From positions 9,111,604 through 9,175,603 of the forward strand of contig OY741271.1 of assembly GCA_963514095.1 (NCBI GenBank): a DNA stretch of 64,000 nt, in the 5' to 3' direction. Shown piece by piece: positions 29,082 to 43,100 of the stretch (the first letter of the stretch is position 1; the number at the start of each line of letters is the position of its first letter). Source of the stretch: Eutrigla gurnardus. Taxonomy: Eukaryota > Chordata > Actinopteri > Perciformes > Triglidae. A program made the translations under genes and the position numbers. Below the pieces are notes generated by a model that searched no databases, had not been told where the DNA came from, and saw only the letters and a list, made by a program, of their open reading frames with translations.

Positions 29082-32000
29082 AGGCTGCGTGCCTTTTCAC
29101 ATGACTCGTCTCAAATCTTTTCAGACGTGCCCTCCTGACTGTAACAGCAGGCTGCGGTTTCTGGGCCCGTCGCTCGGACAACAAGGGAAGACTGACAGTC
29201 TTCAATCGCAGCTTTTTTTTTATTTATTATTTTCTATTTTTCAGTTGTTGTTTTCCATCCATCCGTCCACCTCGCCTGACAGCGTGCGGTAACAGGATAG
29301 GATTGATGGCCCCAATGTGCTCTTCCTCAGCTGTTCCTCCTCCTCCTCACTCCCTCTCCCAGAGTCTTAGATTTATCCTCTTGTCAGAGGCTGGCCAGAG
29401 CGCTCGGTGGCGTGAGACCCACAGCCGTGTGTTTGTGTGTGAATGAACACCCAAGCTGTTTTTTTCTCTCTTTTTTTTTGTGTCCTCGCTGAAACACGAG
29501 CCAGCAGGCTGCAGTCGGCGAGAGGAGACTGCACGGTGCAGATTTCAACATGTGTTTCCACATAATTCTGTGTGTTTGTGAGGTCTGCTTGTATGTTTTC
29601 TACGTATGTTGAGCTCTTATCTTTGTTTTCCGTGTGTGCTAGTCTTATCCCCCTCCTCGTGTCACCGAGTTTGTCCGATTCCAAGTACACACATCACTGT
29701 CCGAGTGTATGAATGTGAGCAGGCCAGAGGTGTGGCTTTACGTGTTTGTGCATTGCGCTCTGCTGAAATCTGCTCTTATCTGTGGCCGTGTCTGTGTATT
29801 TATTTGACAGCACTCATGGCTCCCGCTGGAGTCGTACGCTGTCCCCTTGCTGTTGTGCGCTGCCCCCCCCTCCCCAGCCCGGCATTTGTAAATCTGGAGA
29901 CCACACGCCAACAGATGCCCTATAAAGCCCAGCCTCCCCCTCCTCCCTCCTCCCTCCCCTCGCCTCCTTTGACCGGGAGTCCTTGAGCCCGACGTCCCTC
30001 GCCTCTGACGTCTTTACGACTTGTTTAGCCCCTGGCTGTTTTCCTCCGCGATTATTTCTAATCTCTGTGCGGCCGTAAAAGCTGCGCCTCTTCGACCGAG
30101 ACACCCCCTCCACCAGCACCGTCATTAGAGAGGACGGAGCTCCGGAGCAGTTACACGCTCTCATCCTTCAGAGAGAGAGAAAGCCCAGCCGCTTTTATGT
30201 CTTTTATGTCCCAAGATAGCCAGATATACAGTGACTGTAACACAAACACGGCTTTATGTTGGGGGTTTTTTTTCCTCCTGGGAAGCCTTGAAGGTAACTT
30301 CTAGCCAATCAGCGGCGAGCAGTTATCATATGCCCTCATCATTTTAAGTGCTCTGTGTGTGACATGACTGACAACAGGGCCCATTAGACGTTCTCTGCCT
30401 GACAGAATGAGTTCCAGGTGTGAAATCAATTCCCATGGAAATGCTATATAATCACTCCTGACAGATGCCTATGATAGGGTCCAATCCCAGGCCTGCTGAC
30501 AGGTCTGCTGACCTGTGATCGGACTTACAACCACCTGCAGAGGCAAGAGCAAGTCAGGGGAAAAAATACAACAACAGATTTCTTTACCTTAAAAACATTA
30601 CCTATCCTCGGGGCCTAAAAGTCTCCTCTCTGAGATAAGTTAGCTTGAATTTATGAATTTCCTAAAGCTTCATGAATTATTATGAGCCGCTGGTTATCAT
30701 CCCCAGGTCCCACGCTGGCAAGCACCACCGTACCCACCGCTGAGGACAGATCATCATGTGACAACACGGAGTTCGGCTGCTGCCCCGACGGCAAGACACC
30801 GTCCAGCACTCCAGAGGGCGCCAACTGCCCCCGTAAGTCAAAAGCCCCTTCAAAACACACTTTGTCTTACCTGGGTATCACCTAGTTCTTCCTCCTCTGT
30901 GTGTCTGTCTCAGTAGATATATGTATATGTATATATATATATATACATATGTATATATATTAGAGAGATGTATCTCAGGGTTCATCATCCTTATTCTAAG
31001 ACAGTAAATGAGCCACTGCAGGACGTGCCATTAGCTTTTAAAACATCTTCCTTTTGTTTACCTTCAATGTATAACCTAATTTGTTGTTGCATCGGGAAGC
31101 AACATGAATATTTCCTTCATAATTAATGTTTACTTCGGGAATAGTGATGTTGTGCCATCTGCCTAAAAAAACAGATGAACAGGTGCTACTTTTTTTTTTT
31201 CCCGATGCTTTCATGATTCACCAGCCTATATGTTCCTATTGGCAGGTGGCAGGAAATGAAAAGAAATACGCAAACAGTGGACATGTAAATGAGTAATCCG
31301 TGGTTATGACGCCTGAGAGACTGATTCGGGTGTTAGTCAGACCCTCGGTCAACATCATATTTTAGGCCCCATGTGCCTTGGTTTATAAATAACCATCAGT
31401 GGACTCTTTTCTCTTTTTCCTACTTACTTTAATCTCCCACCTCTCCTTTTATTCACTCCCCCCTCACACACAACCTCTCCTCTTTATCATTCGGTATCTC
31501 CCTCTTGAGCTATATCTCACTCTTCTCCCCCCAACTCAGTCAATCTCAATCCAGTCTTGCATCAGTTCATTTCTCTCTGGAGTTGAGCGGGGGGAGCGTC
31601 GAGAGACTACCGGCGGCCGATGAGTGCTGTTGTACCAATCAGTGGCTCCTGCCAGACTCCGTTCATAAAGATAAAGGGCTCCTTTCTCCCCGTTTCTCCT
31701 CCGTCGCTCTCCCACCCTCCATCCCTCAGTTGTAATCTGCTCTCTATTTGTCCCGGCGGTGTTAGCCTGACTGATTGTGGAAGGAAGGAAGCTCTTTGGC
31801 TCCCGGGGGAGCGCCAGGTCATGCCTTGAAAGAGCTGAGGCCACAAATGAGTGCGCAGAGTTGCATTTCTGGTGTGGTTGAATGTCCCGAAGCCTTCCAA
31901 TAAACAAGATGAGCTGAGTGCCACACAATCCATAACATGATCTGAAGATACGAGGCCACCTTTGGCCTTTATTTGTCTCACAGAATGTATAGCCGAACAC

Positions 32001-35000
32001 GAGTGAAACATGAAACGCCACACCTGTCAAGGTTGGATTTAACGACATTTGGCCCCTGAATCCAGAAGCCTGAAGCGGGTGCTGCGTGACGGATTTTAGC
32101 TGTAAGACAACAGTTGGAACGAATCCGCTTAAGCCCCTAAATATTTATCTCAGACAACAATGATGGCGTGCCCGCGATCAATACTTCATTCAGCTCAAGT
32201 GTTCCCAATAAAAGCAGGGAGCGGGATAGGCTGATCGATATGCCGGGCCTTTTTTTATTTATTTATCTTTTCCTGACGAGAGTTTAGCCGATATGCCGCT
32301 CGTTAGAAGTGGAATGACACATCTCTCATGCTAGAACATCCATCGGCCTTCATCCCGTTGTTCCGTCCGCTTTATTGACGGGGAAACAAAACCCAAAAGG
32401 ACTCACTTATTTTCCAGCGTTCCAATCTTTACATTTTATTGAGACATCAAATGGTGAAGTGGCTCGAGGTTGAGTTTAGTCCAAACACACTCCACACAGA
32501 CCTTGAGACTGTTAAAGGGTCATTTCACTCAAATTAGATGTATTGTGTCACTTCCCTGCTGTCCTCAACCATGGAGATGTGTTTATGTGTTCAGGTATCT
32601 TCCTCTTAGATCCGCCTGGCTTCGCCGTAACATATTAAAGATAATCACCGCGGGTCGCCCATATGTTCCATTCAAAGGAGGCGACAGCATTCATGTGACA
32701 TCAGAGATAATGACCAGCACATGCTCAAGTGAAAGTTAATGGCTTGCTGAGCTGCAGCTACTGTAAACTCTTCCATATGCCGGGGAAAGTCTGACAAATC
32801 CATTATGTTTTACAGTCCACTGGAATCTGATAGCCAAATAGCTCCGTCGTTCCTTTCATCACTCTCTTCCTTTCTCTCGTTACGTTTGTCACGGCAGTGA
32901 GCTGGAAAATCACCCCCCTCTGATGTTTGTCTTCTTAGCAGATTAAAAGTCAGATCTCTCTCCCTGTTCCCTCCCTCCCTCTCTCTCTCTCTGCTTCTTC
33001 CCCCCTCGTGTTATTGGCCAACCCTCGCTCATTTGCCTCTGTTTTATGGCCGCCGTCACATATGAATCTCTGTGTGCCGCCTGTGACGGCGCTGTAAAGA
33101 CGAGGGGAGACGAATGTGTCGCCAGTGTCTGCTGGGCCTTTCGTGTAATTTGAACCAGGCTGTGTCAGTCAGCGGTCTGGCGACATTAAGGAGACAATTA
33201 CGGCTATCTTTCACGATAATCATACAAGTGCTCTTGCCGTTCTCCGTGGCGTTTCTCAGGCAGGGGCAACCGTGATTGATTTGGGCAATTTGTTCTGCTG
33301 ATTACGAGCGGCGTGGAGGCATGGCATCAGCGCCTCTCACGCTCCCCCGTTCTCCACCTCACACACATATCCCTCCGCCTTCAGCTCCTTTCAAGCCGTC
33401 TTCTCTCTGGCAGCAGTACAAAACAAAACGGGGGGGAAAGTGGAGCGAGAATGTTGATAAATGTTGGACAACATAACCCCCGAGGTCGGGCAGAGAGCCT
33501 CTCTCTTTGCTGGAGGAGGCACTTTTGAGAGCGCCTGTGGGCTGTTTTCTCTTGAATGTGTGTGTTGTTTTTCCTCCGTGTATTTGTGTGTCTGTCTAAC
33601 TTGTTGTCTTTTCACCCAGCCCTCCATGCCTCGGCCAGCTTTTGGGATGAGTCTCAGTCTGGTAAAACTGGCCCATTTTTCCTCCTTCCCTTCCCTTCCC
33701 TCCTCCTTCCTTCCTTCCTTCCTCCTCTCATATCTCACAGTCCACCTCTTCCACCACCACAACCTCCACCACCACTACGCTCAGACTCCAGCCCCCTTTA
33801 AACCCTCACGCAATCAACAAGAAACTCACTAACCTTCCCTTGTCAAACACACGCAAGCACACAATCCATCACTAACCGCAAAAAACTGGCACCACCCCAA
33901 AAAGGAGCACCGTGTGAAGTCAGTGGGAACTGAGTGATGGGAGAGGCTTTGAGCTGCGGTGTTTCAGTATCACATCTTCTTTCCTCGCCTCCTTCCAGCC
34001 ACCATGAGGTTCAGCGGGTTCCTGCACTTGGACCAGGTGGAGGGCCAGGAGATCTTCTACACCCCCGAGATGGAAGACCCCAAGTCGGAGCTGTTCGGAG
34101 AGACGGCCCGCAGCATCGAGAGCGCTGTAAGTTCTAACTGATAATATTCACACAATTCATAGACTTTATGGGCCTTCTTTACCTGTTACTTGTTATATTT
34201 GATTTCCTTATATTGACATTAATTTCACGTTCAAGAACACACAAAAGCAGGGAACGTGTTCATTGCCTTCTGCTCGTGGTCCCATTGTGATCACTTTCAG
34301 CCATGATCTTGTAATGATGACCTCTTTAAAGCTGCACTGATCAATATTCTGTATTAACTATGGATCATGACTTTGCAAAGTGAATGGTGACAAACCAACA
34401 CAGAACTCAGATCTCCACCTCTGCTTTGCAGCCAGCTCTACGGAGCTCTTTGGCCTCTTTTAGCTTGTTTTGGTTTCCTGCGCAAACATTACTTCTCATG
34501 GAGTCCAGCTTCAGTTTGAAGAACACCTTGTTCAGTGGTGCTTTGGCAGAGATCAGTTAATCAATAATGCCAGCATCCGACTCACATGTTAATTTCTACT
34601 TCTGGACACTGAGGAAACTTTTCAGCAAATGTTCCACAGTCTAGTTTTGAATCTTGAGTTTTATGTCAAGAATGCAGAGCAAAATCACAGTGAACCGCTA
34701 AAACTCTTCACCTGGAGCCAGACCAATCAAATGTTGAGCATCTAAAGGCGGGCAGCTTTCATTGCAAGGTTTTACGACTTGAGTAATAATCTGCCACACT
34801 CGGCTGGAGTGCTTTCTCTGGTCAGTGATCTGATAGAAAAATAACAATAATAAAAATGGTGTATATATTCAGTGGCTGCAGTCAGAGAGGAACATACATC
34901 ATATCAGAGGGAGCCACAATAGCCTGGCTGATATTTGATGTTTTAATAAAAAGGGCAGTATCGGCAAACTGTGGCTGTCAGGTGACCACCAGGAAGGAAA

Positions 35001-35530
35001 CGAGCTTTTGAATTCCAGTTAGGAAGACCAGTACGAAACAAGACTCTCCACCAGATAATGGTCCATCATGGGGGCTCAAGAATTATGGTTCACAAACATT
35101 AATCAAAATATGAATTTCTTCACATCTCCTGCTTACTAATTAAGAATCCTCACATAATTTGGCTGCTGCTGTTAAAACACAAGAGCTTTAGGGCTGAGTA
35201 AACTCCAGAAACACTTCAACTTAAAAAAAAAAACACTCTCCGCACACTTGTGCAAAGTCAATTGCTTGCCAAATACTTCAGGAATACAAGAATGATGCAT
35301 CTGATGTGATATTAATAAAGATGTTTCAGATATTTGATATGAGTCCATCAATTTGGACTGTCAGGGTGCCAGTGGTCAGCCAACATGGAGGGAGGTGTAG
35401 AGCCTGTAAAGCAATCACGCTCTGGCTTCACGCCGCTCAAATGTCTCCACTGCGTTTTCCCTGTTGAGCTCAGACCTTTGAACAAATGTCTCTGTTGTCG
35501 AGCCACAGCCTCGTTCCCCGGTGGAGCGGG

Positions 35531-35579
<49 letters not shown>

Positions 35580-35668
35580 GTACCCAGTACACACGTACCA
35601 GCTGCTGGATCGGTGTCACTCGCCCCAACTGGGACCTAATCTACTACCTCGCAGTGATTTGTGTATGT

Positions 35669-35711
<43 letters not shown>

Positions 35712-35780
35712 CCAAGCCTGTTTGCCTCTGACACCGGGTGTACCACTTGATACCAACCACCCCCTCTTCATCTTCCAGCA

Positions 35781-35825
<45 letters not shown>

Positions 35826-38800
35826 AGAATCAAGGCGCAGCACGTTTCTGTACTAACCTTTTAGAATCAGTAAATGCATTGGGGTGTGTGAGAGAAGGAG
35901 GTTTCCTGTGTAGTGCTCGGCGATGTGGAGAAAATATCATTTTATATATTTTTTATCCTTGATAACAATATTGCGACAGTATTGTAGGGTTGATCATTTC
36001 TAGGTCTTATTACAAAATATTAACACAATGAGATTTTCAGTAATGTGGATACAATGACTAATAATTAATTCTGCACAGTTCAGAATGACATCACTCTACT
36101 GTAATGCATTATCAAATGAGAGACGACATCTAGTCTCTTATCATGATACAGAATATCAATACATTACATACAACGATTTTATTTTTAAACCTATTGATCT
36201 TTGTCGTCACACCTCAGAGATAACCTTCAGTTCATGAAGAAAAGCACCAGAATCTTCCAGCTGAATGTCTCTTTCATAGGAACATCCCAAGATGGCAGTG
36301 ATCTTGTTGTAGACAATGACTGGCTTTAGTAAAACCGTGGCGATGCCGATGGGGCGCGTGGAGCAGCGCTGGGTGGAAACAATGGAAGCGGCCAATTAGA
36401 GGCTGCTCCAGCTAAGTGGGTTAGCAGGTCCTGGGGCTCCCGTGCTCCTAACCGCAACTGAAATAAGAACGAGGATTTTTCTCTTGCTGCTTTCCAGTGT
36501 TTGAATGCGATTAATCCACCAGCATGCTGCCAAGAACAGAATTACGGGGAAACAGTGACTATGTGTAACTTTTTAAGTATAGAAACGGTCCAATTTTAAG
36601 ATATGAAATTGGAACACGTGCTTTAACAACCCCATTGGCTCACAAAGACATTTTAATCAAACCTCCTTATGGAGCTCCTCTGACTGTTACAACTAGCACA
36701 TGGGGGGGGGGGGGGGGGGGGGGGGCAGCAGCAGCAGCAGCAAAACCAATTCAAAGCACGTCACGGTTGCACGACATTTATCTTAGCTCCTCCCGAAAAC
36801 TTGTTTCTGTAATTAATGCCACGGCTGCGGCTAAATGTCAATTTGTGCTCCCGCGTCCGATAGGTTTCTCTCTGCACCCCGTTTGGAGAGGCGGTCTTTC
36901 TTCTGTGCAGATACAGTACAGTCTTCTGGAATTGGACTCGCTGCTATGATAGCGAGGAGCTCATTACCAGCCTCATTTATCATCTCCCCCTCTCTCTGTG
37001 TCTCTCTCTCTCCTCAGCTCAATGAGTTGTTCAGGAAGTCGGACGTGCACAAAGACTTTATGAGTGTCCGTGTGCGTAACCTGGCGCCCAGCAACTCCAT
37101 CCTGGCGTTTGTGGAGGCCCACTTCAAACCAGGTGAGAGGTCGCTGAAGAGAGTTGACAGTAGTTACATGTGGTTGGATTCAGTGGTTTGTTCCTCTTTC
37201 TTTTTTTTTTATTTAAAAAAAAAACTTAATGAATGAAAGAGGGATAAAAAGTTAGGCCACTGGCCAAGCAAGACCTAATTAGTTTTTTTAATGCAGAATT
37301 TGCACTTTAATGTTTCACTTGTAACTCTTGGACTGTGAGGCGGAGAGGCAGCATTACTTCTCTCCAGGAGTTGGTGGTGCAGCACTCTATTCGTTGCCAT
37401 GATTCATTCGTTCCAAACTAAAACACTTACCTGGATTTAAGTGTTTTTCCAGTTTGAGAACTTTTCTTTTATTAACAAAACAAATTTACAGGGATATGAA
37501 CTCTCTGGGTTGTTTCTACTTACTTTTTATTTGGCTCATAATATTATAAGGCACCGAATGTATTTCCTCAATGTTTTAATTTTCTTCTGAGTGCCAACTT
37601 AATCTCTTCCTTGCAACAATTTGCCTCGGTGTTAAAACACCAGCGCTTCATAAGAAGGTTCTTAGCTAGATGTTCACGTTGGTAATTATTCATCAGAGCC
37701 AGGGGAAATCTCCTGGATGTCTGTGCAGGGCAGATTGTTGGCTTGTGCTGCTTTTCTTCACCTCTTTGCTTCTCACTTACAGTTACAGGTACAATTCACG
37801 ATACTGAGAAAAATAGAAGTATGTCATTCACAACAGAAATGGAAACTGTTCCTCTTAAAGTGATAGACAGGACTATAAATGCAGCCAAAATAGTCAGTTG
37901 CAATTAATGTTTTTGTTTTTTTTAATCCAATCCAAAGGTTTGTTTTTGCAGATTATTAGTCCAGTTTGGATTTGAATTAACTTCAAATGTATGTGGTTGA
38001 TGCCACAACTGGCTCTTTAAGCTCCTTTGTGCTATACAAACTCCACCCTCCCCGTTCTGTCCCTCTTTTTTATTTTACGAGCGTCGTTCAGTGTCCTTTA
38101 TACCCTTTGTACGGGGCGATGTGAAGCGGCGCTCCACCATGGCCTGTAAAGCGACATCTGTGGCGACCGTTATGAGGACGATTCATCCGGAAAAAAAGCC
38201 GGACAAGCGGCGGGTGGAGGACAAGGAGTCCCTGGAGATCCTCCACCTGTCATGCACACGGCTCTCTGATATATCCATTTTCGGCTAAAGCAGTTCAAGT
38301 CGTGTGTTTGCTTTGGAGTGCTCCTCAGAGGCCTTGTCATGAGTGGCTGTACCTCTTGCTTATTGTAGATACAAGATATGCGGTGGAAGACATCGAAGGA
38401 GCCCTGCTGAAACAGCTGAAGGCCTCCAAAGACACCAGCATTGCCGTGAAGAAGCCCGCGGACGAAAATATCCGCTTCACCAATTATGGTAATACAGGAT
38501 GTTCTTAACAGGAGTGTGTGGGGATTAATAAAATGAAAAGAGGTTTTAAGTTATTCATGGGGTCATTTATCAAGGGTTTTATGGGTCTTGAACAGGAACA
38601 TCTCAGGACTGCAGGCTCCACACACTTTCCTTTGTCTCATTTCTGTTGTTCTCTCCGCCTCTGTTGACAGGCCTCTCCTCCACCCCCTTCTTCACCACCA
38701 CTACCACCACCACCACAGCATCAGTGACCACCGCTGCTCCCATCACCACCACCCGGCCCCCGCCAACCTCCCCGTACATCACCCGTCGCCCGCCAGGCAC

Positions 38801-40098
38801 TACCCGCAGGCCTCACAACGGCAGGCGTACCACCACCACGTCTGCACCAGTCACCACACCACTACCCACCACCACCACACCACTACCCACCACCACTACC
38901 ACCGCCACCACCACCGCCACCACCACCATGGCCGCCATTACCACCCCCATGCCTCCAGCCACCACAATATCCCACGTTAGAGGCCGGCTTCAGAAGGCCC
39001 ACAAACCCTGCAGCTCCCACCCCTGCCTCCACGGAGGCACCTGCGAGGATGAAGGCAATGACTTCAGCTGCAAGTGTCCCGCCGGCCGAGGAGGCTCCGT
39101 GTGTGAGAAAGGTGAGTCGGCTGGGTCTTTTGATTTTTCTATTTCTATATTAGGAAGTATTTCTTCTCCTGTATATATTCCTCTCAAAAGTTTAAAAGCC
39201 TTAGCTTAATTCTAACTCATCTAAGGAAATGAGACAATCCCTATCCTGCAATTTTGCACTATTGCAATTAGAAATGATGAAACCACTAAAGGCTGACGCT
39301 TACAGTGATTTTGCAGCAGCTAAGAGGGATTTAGTCACTCCCTTTCCATTATGCCAATCATGCCTTTTAGCTGTTCTGTAATCGCTGCTCACCACATCCT
39401 CAACTGCATTAAAATATGTATAGCAGAAACACACCTTTATGGTAAAAAAAAAATCAAAGGAATGTTTTATTTAATGATAGTTTTATTGTAAAGGAAAAAA
39501 TCCGACATATATTCCTTCTGTTGAGCAGTAGTTTTGTCTAATTGTAGCTTCCCAAAGTTGCGGAGTGACACCTTAAGCAGCCGTGTGAGTAATGACTCAG
39601 TTCCTGCTGGAATATGTAAATGCAAAGTCGTATCATCACAGATGATTTATTGGGTCATTTGAAGCTCAACCAGACAACAGCAATCAGAACTCAGCCAAGA
39701 GGCGGGTCTACTAGTCTACTATTTTTCTTTTTTAAACTTGAGAAAAAAGAAGTCAGACAGAACGTGTCTTCTCAGTGAATGAGCTTCTCAAACTCATCTC
39801 AAGTGATGCAGACGACTCCACAGAAGTGAGCCGCCGCTGTGGCGTTCACCAAAATCCTTAATCATGGAGAACTTCCTGAGAAGCACAACGCTTTTGTTTC
39901 TTCCCCCTTGCCCTTCTTTGGGATTTTCGGTGGGATGACGAGCAAACTCACGCTGCTGCATCTTAAGATAATTGACAGTAATTGCTTTGATGGGGATTAG
40001 CTGCTGAGAATCAGTGTGTGTCTTTACGTTAGAGTGGCTAAATGGAGTCTCGCGCATGCACACACACTGCACGTCGGCCTTCTTCCGGATCAATCCAG

Positions 40099-40143
<45 letters not shown>

Positions 40144-43100
40144 ATGAGTGCTTGAATGTGTGTGTGAGGTCTAGTGAAAAGCACAGCTCCTCTTTCTCGA
40201 CCTTCTCCTTTTAAAAACAGAACGAGCATTTCAGAAAAAGAACATCATTCCTAGAATAAACTGACAGGCTTATTCCTCTGTCATCAAGCGCCAGCGACAC
40301 CCCACCACCGCTCACGCTTAATTATGCACATTAGACGCCTATTACGCCATGATAAAGCAAATCATGTCGTGATGACAGGACTGGCTTGTTGTGTCCGTTC
40401 CTCCACAGTGATCAGGTACTTCATCCCGTCGTTCGGAGGCCAGTCCTACTTGGCCTTCCAGACCATGAGCGCCTATCACACGGTCCGCATCGCCATGGAG
40501 TTCAGAGCGTCGGAGATGACCGGCATCCTGCTCTACAACGGCCAGGACGGCAAGAAGGACTTCATCTCTCTGGCTCTGGTGAACGGCAAAGTGGAGCTCA
40601 GGTGAGAGTTAAGAGGGGTCGCGACCTTGTCAGCTGTTGATCCTGCTGCTTTTGTTTGATTCGTTTTGATGAGACTTAAATGATCCCGGTGGGGAAACGG
40701 GGTCACTGGGCCGGCGGCTCAGAGAGGACGCCGATAAGAATACAACGAATAGAGAAGCACTGAAGATAATGAGTCAAATAATTACAGCAAGCAAACATGT
40801 TAAAACACCACCGACAGAAAATATTGATACAAAAAGAAAAATGACACAAGCCTCTGGACAGATTTGCAGGCTGAGACTACGAAGGCATCAGAATGGTGCT
40901 CAAACATGCAGACACGCTGTTTACATGATCACGTGTACAGATGGTGTGGGCATATGAACAGAAATATGTGCAGGAGGTACTGATTTAGCATTTCATATGT
41001 ATTCTAATCGCATTTGTACAGAGTTTAGTGTTTAACAATGATGTAGAATATATAGTCCCACATCCAGAAATGGCTCATAGATGCATTGGACTGAACGTGT
41101 TGTAGGAAAAAAGACATTTCTTTCTACATTTAGTATGTATGGAAATATATGAATACTGTTTAAGTCTGGACTCATATGAATCGTCTTTGATGAATATACA
41201 CAGATGTGAATCTGAATATGGTGATTCAGGTTCTAATTGGGGGATTTGATTATGATACATCATGCACCTACCGTTCAGATTTTGCATAATGTTTTAGTTT
41301 AACATATTTAGTTGCATTAGGGTCTTACAGGCATTGTTATAAATCAATGGGCAGAGCTTTTATTTTTGATAATATTGGATTTTTCCAATGTGATTCATTT
41401 TTAATGTTGTATAGATCCAACACTAAAAACAGTCATCCCATAATGCACCTCTGTGGTGTGTTTTGTTCGACCCTGCCTGCCTGGAAAACAACCACATCAT
41501 TCAATCTGTCCATGTCCATGTTTCAGATTTGTAGACTCACAGCAAGGCTGAGTGAGTGTGAGTGTCACTGCTCGTGACTAACTGGCTGTGACGTGTAAAA
41601 TCAGCGTACTGCTCCTTTAGGATCTGCATGTGACAGGAGTTTAACAATATGGGTTATTTTGGGGCTAGAAGTAGACTGACAGTAACCAAAAACCTCATCC
41701 GATCAGTTTGGATTTGACAGGTTTCATCTCTTCCCCACACTGGAATCGTATGCATAAAACATAATTCAGGGTAAGGCAGCATCCTCAGGAAAGGACTAAT
41801 TAGAGATTCTGCACCGCGTCTGTTTGGGACCCGTTATTTCAAACAACATCCGCTTTTCCTTATCCCCCCCCCCCCCCCCCCCCCCCTCCCCCAACCTGGG
41901 CAGGTGAGATTTCTCCATTCTGAGTAAAATCAATAGCAAACTAAGGGATATCATTAGTCACTTGTGTTTTGGAACACAGCTCTGCCTGAATTCCAGAAAT
42001 ACAGCTGTGAGATTACCACCCACAGTTGTGCAAATCCAAGACGTGGGGAGAAGAACTAATTATTTGTTGCAGATAATTGCTCTCAGGTTGTGCTAATACT
42101 ACCATGTGTGGGTGCACATACACGACGGCTCTTTTCTGTGATGATATAGCCATTTTCTCGGCAAAACCTCATTATATAAAAGGTTTAATTAAAAAGAGGG
42201 TGTGAGTACCTTTTTTTTTTTTCAAGTGAGTGACTGCCTCTTTTCAGTCACATAGTTCAGAATCCCTAATGGGGATTCCTGTACCTCCTTTCTTTCATCT
42301 CTTTTTCTCTCGTTCAACAATAGGAGCAGATTTCTTCTAGTCATTAGACGCTGCCTGATAAAGAACAAACAACCTCAGAAAATAACCCCCTCAAGTGCTG
42401 GAAACTCATATCATTTTTGGATGAAGCTGACTGAGAGAACATGCTCCATATCTCCTCTCCTCAGGTTCAACACAGGTTCCGGCACAGGCACGTTGGTCAG
42501 CAAAGTCCAAGTCAACCAGGGCCGCTGGCATCAGCTGGTGGTGACTCGCAACCGGCGCAACGCCATGCTGAGCGTGGACAACGAGCCGCACATCGAGGGC
42601 GAGAGTCCACGCGGCACGGACGGCCTCAACCTCGACACGGACCTGTTCATTGGGGGGGTGCCCGAGGAAATGAAGCCGGAGTAAGACCTTCTATCTACAG
42701 TTACTCATTGCTGTGATTACATTCAGGGCGGGAAAAGTCCATTAAATGGCGCTTCTTTTAAGAAATATTTGGTCCACAGCTTTTTAATTTGAATCCACTT
42801 CTTAAATTCAGTTTCCATTTTTGTCCATTTTGTGGGCTGAAAAGAGTTTCTTTGGAGTTATCTACCAGAATTACCATATAAGAAGCCCTGGTTAATAGCA
42901 AATAAACAAAAACGGTTAAATCTGGATCATCCATTGGCCATCTTATACTTGAGAGTAATGTCAATTTACTGGACTTGTATCATAGGTTGTATAGTTCATA
43001 TGAACTGAAGCATTTATAGGAAATAAAAGGTATCAAATCTAGTTTTGTTTTGGTATCAGAATCACTTTAAAGGCAGCGTAGGCAGAAAAACCACATAGAC

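Larger units (their letters stand above)
34127..37017 (+). other. Intron w14-w15 (2.9 kb)
   Basis: No exon is recognised. It contains TG/CA tracts (35533-35575, 35661-35709, 35783-35821), a poly-G/CAG run (36702-36742) and, at about 34329-34560, sequence starting 'tttaaagctgcactgatcaat' that resembles a fish interspersed repeat (low certainty). Confidence 0.77.

Noticed and set aside
31536..32048. 170-residue ORF on the minus strand
   Set aside because: It has no recognisable domain, no initiation or splice context and lies in an agrin intron; such a length is possible by chance in GC-moderate sequence.
38588..38980. His-rich ORF overlapping w17
   Set aside because: It is the +1 shadow of the ACC/CCA-rich Thr stalk; the agrin frame continues into a perfect EGF domain while this one does not.
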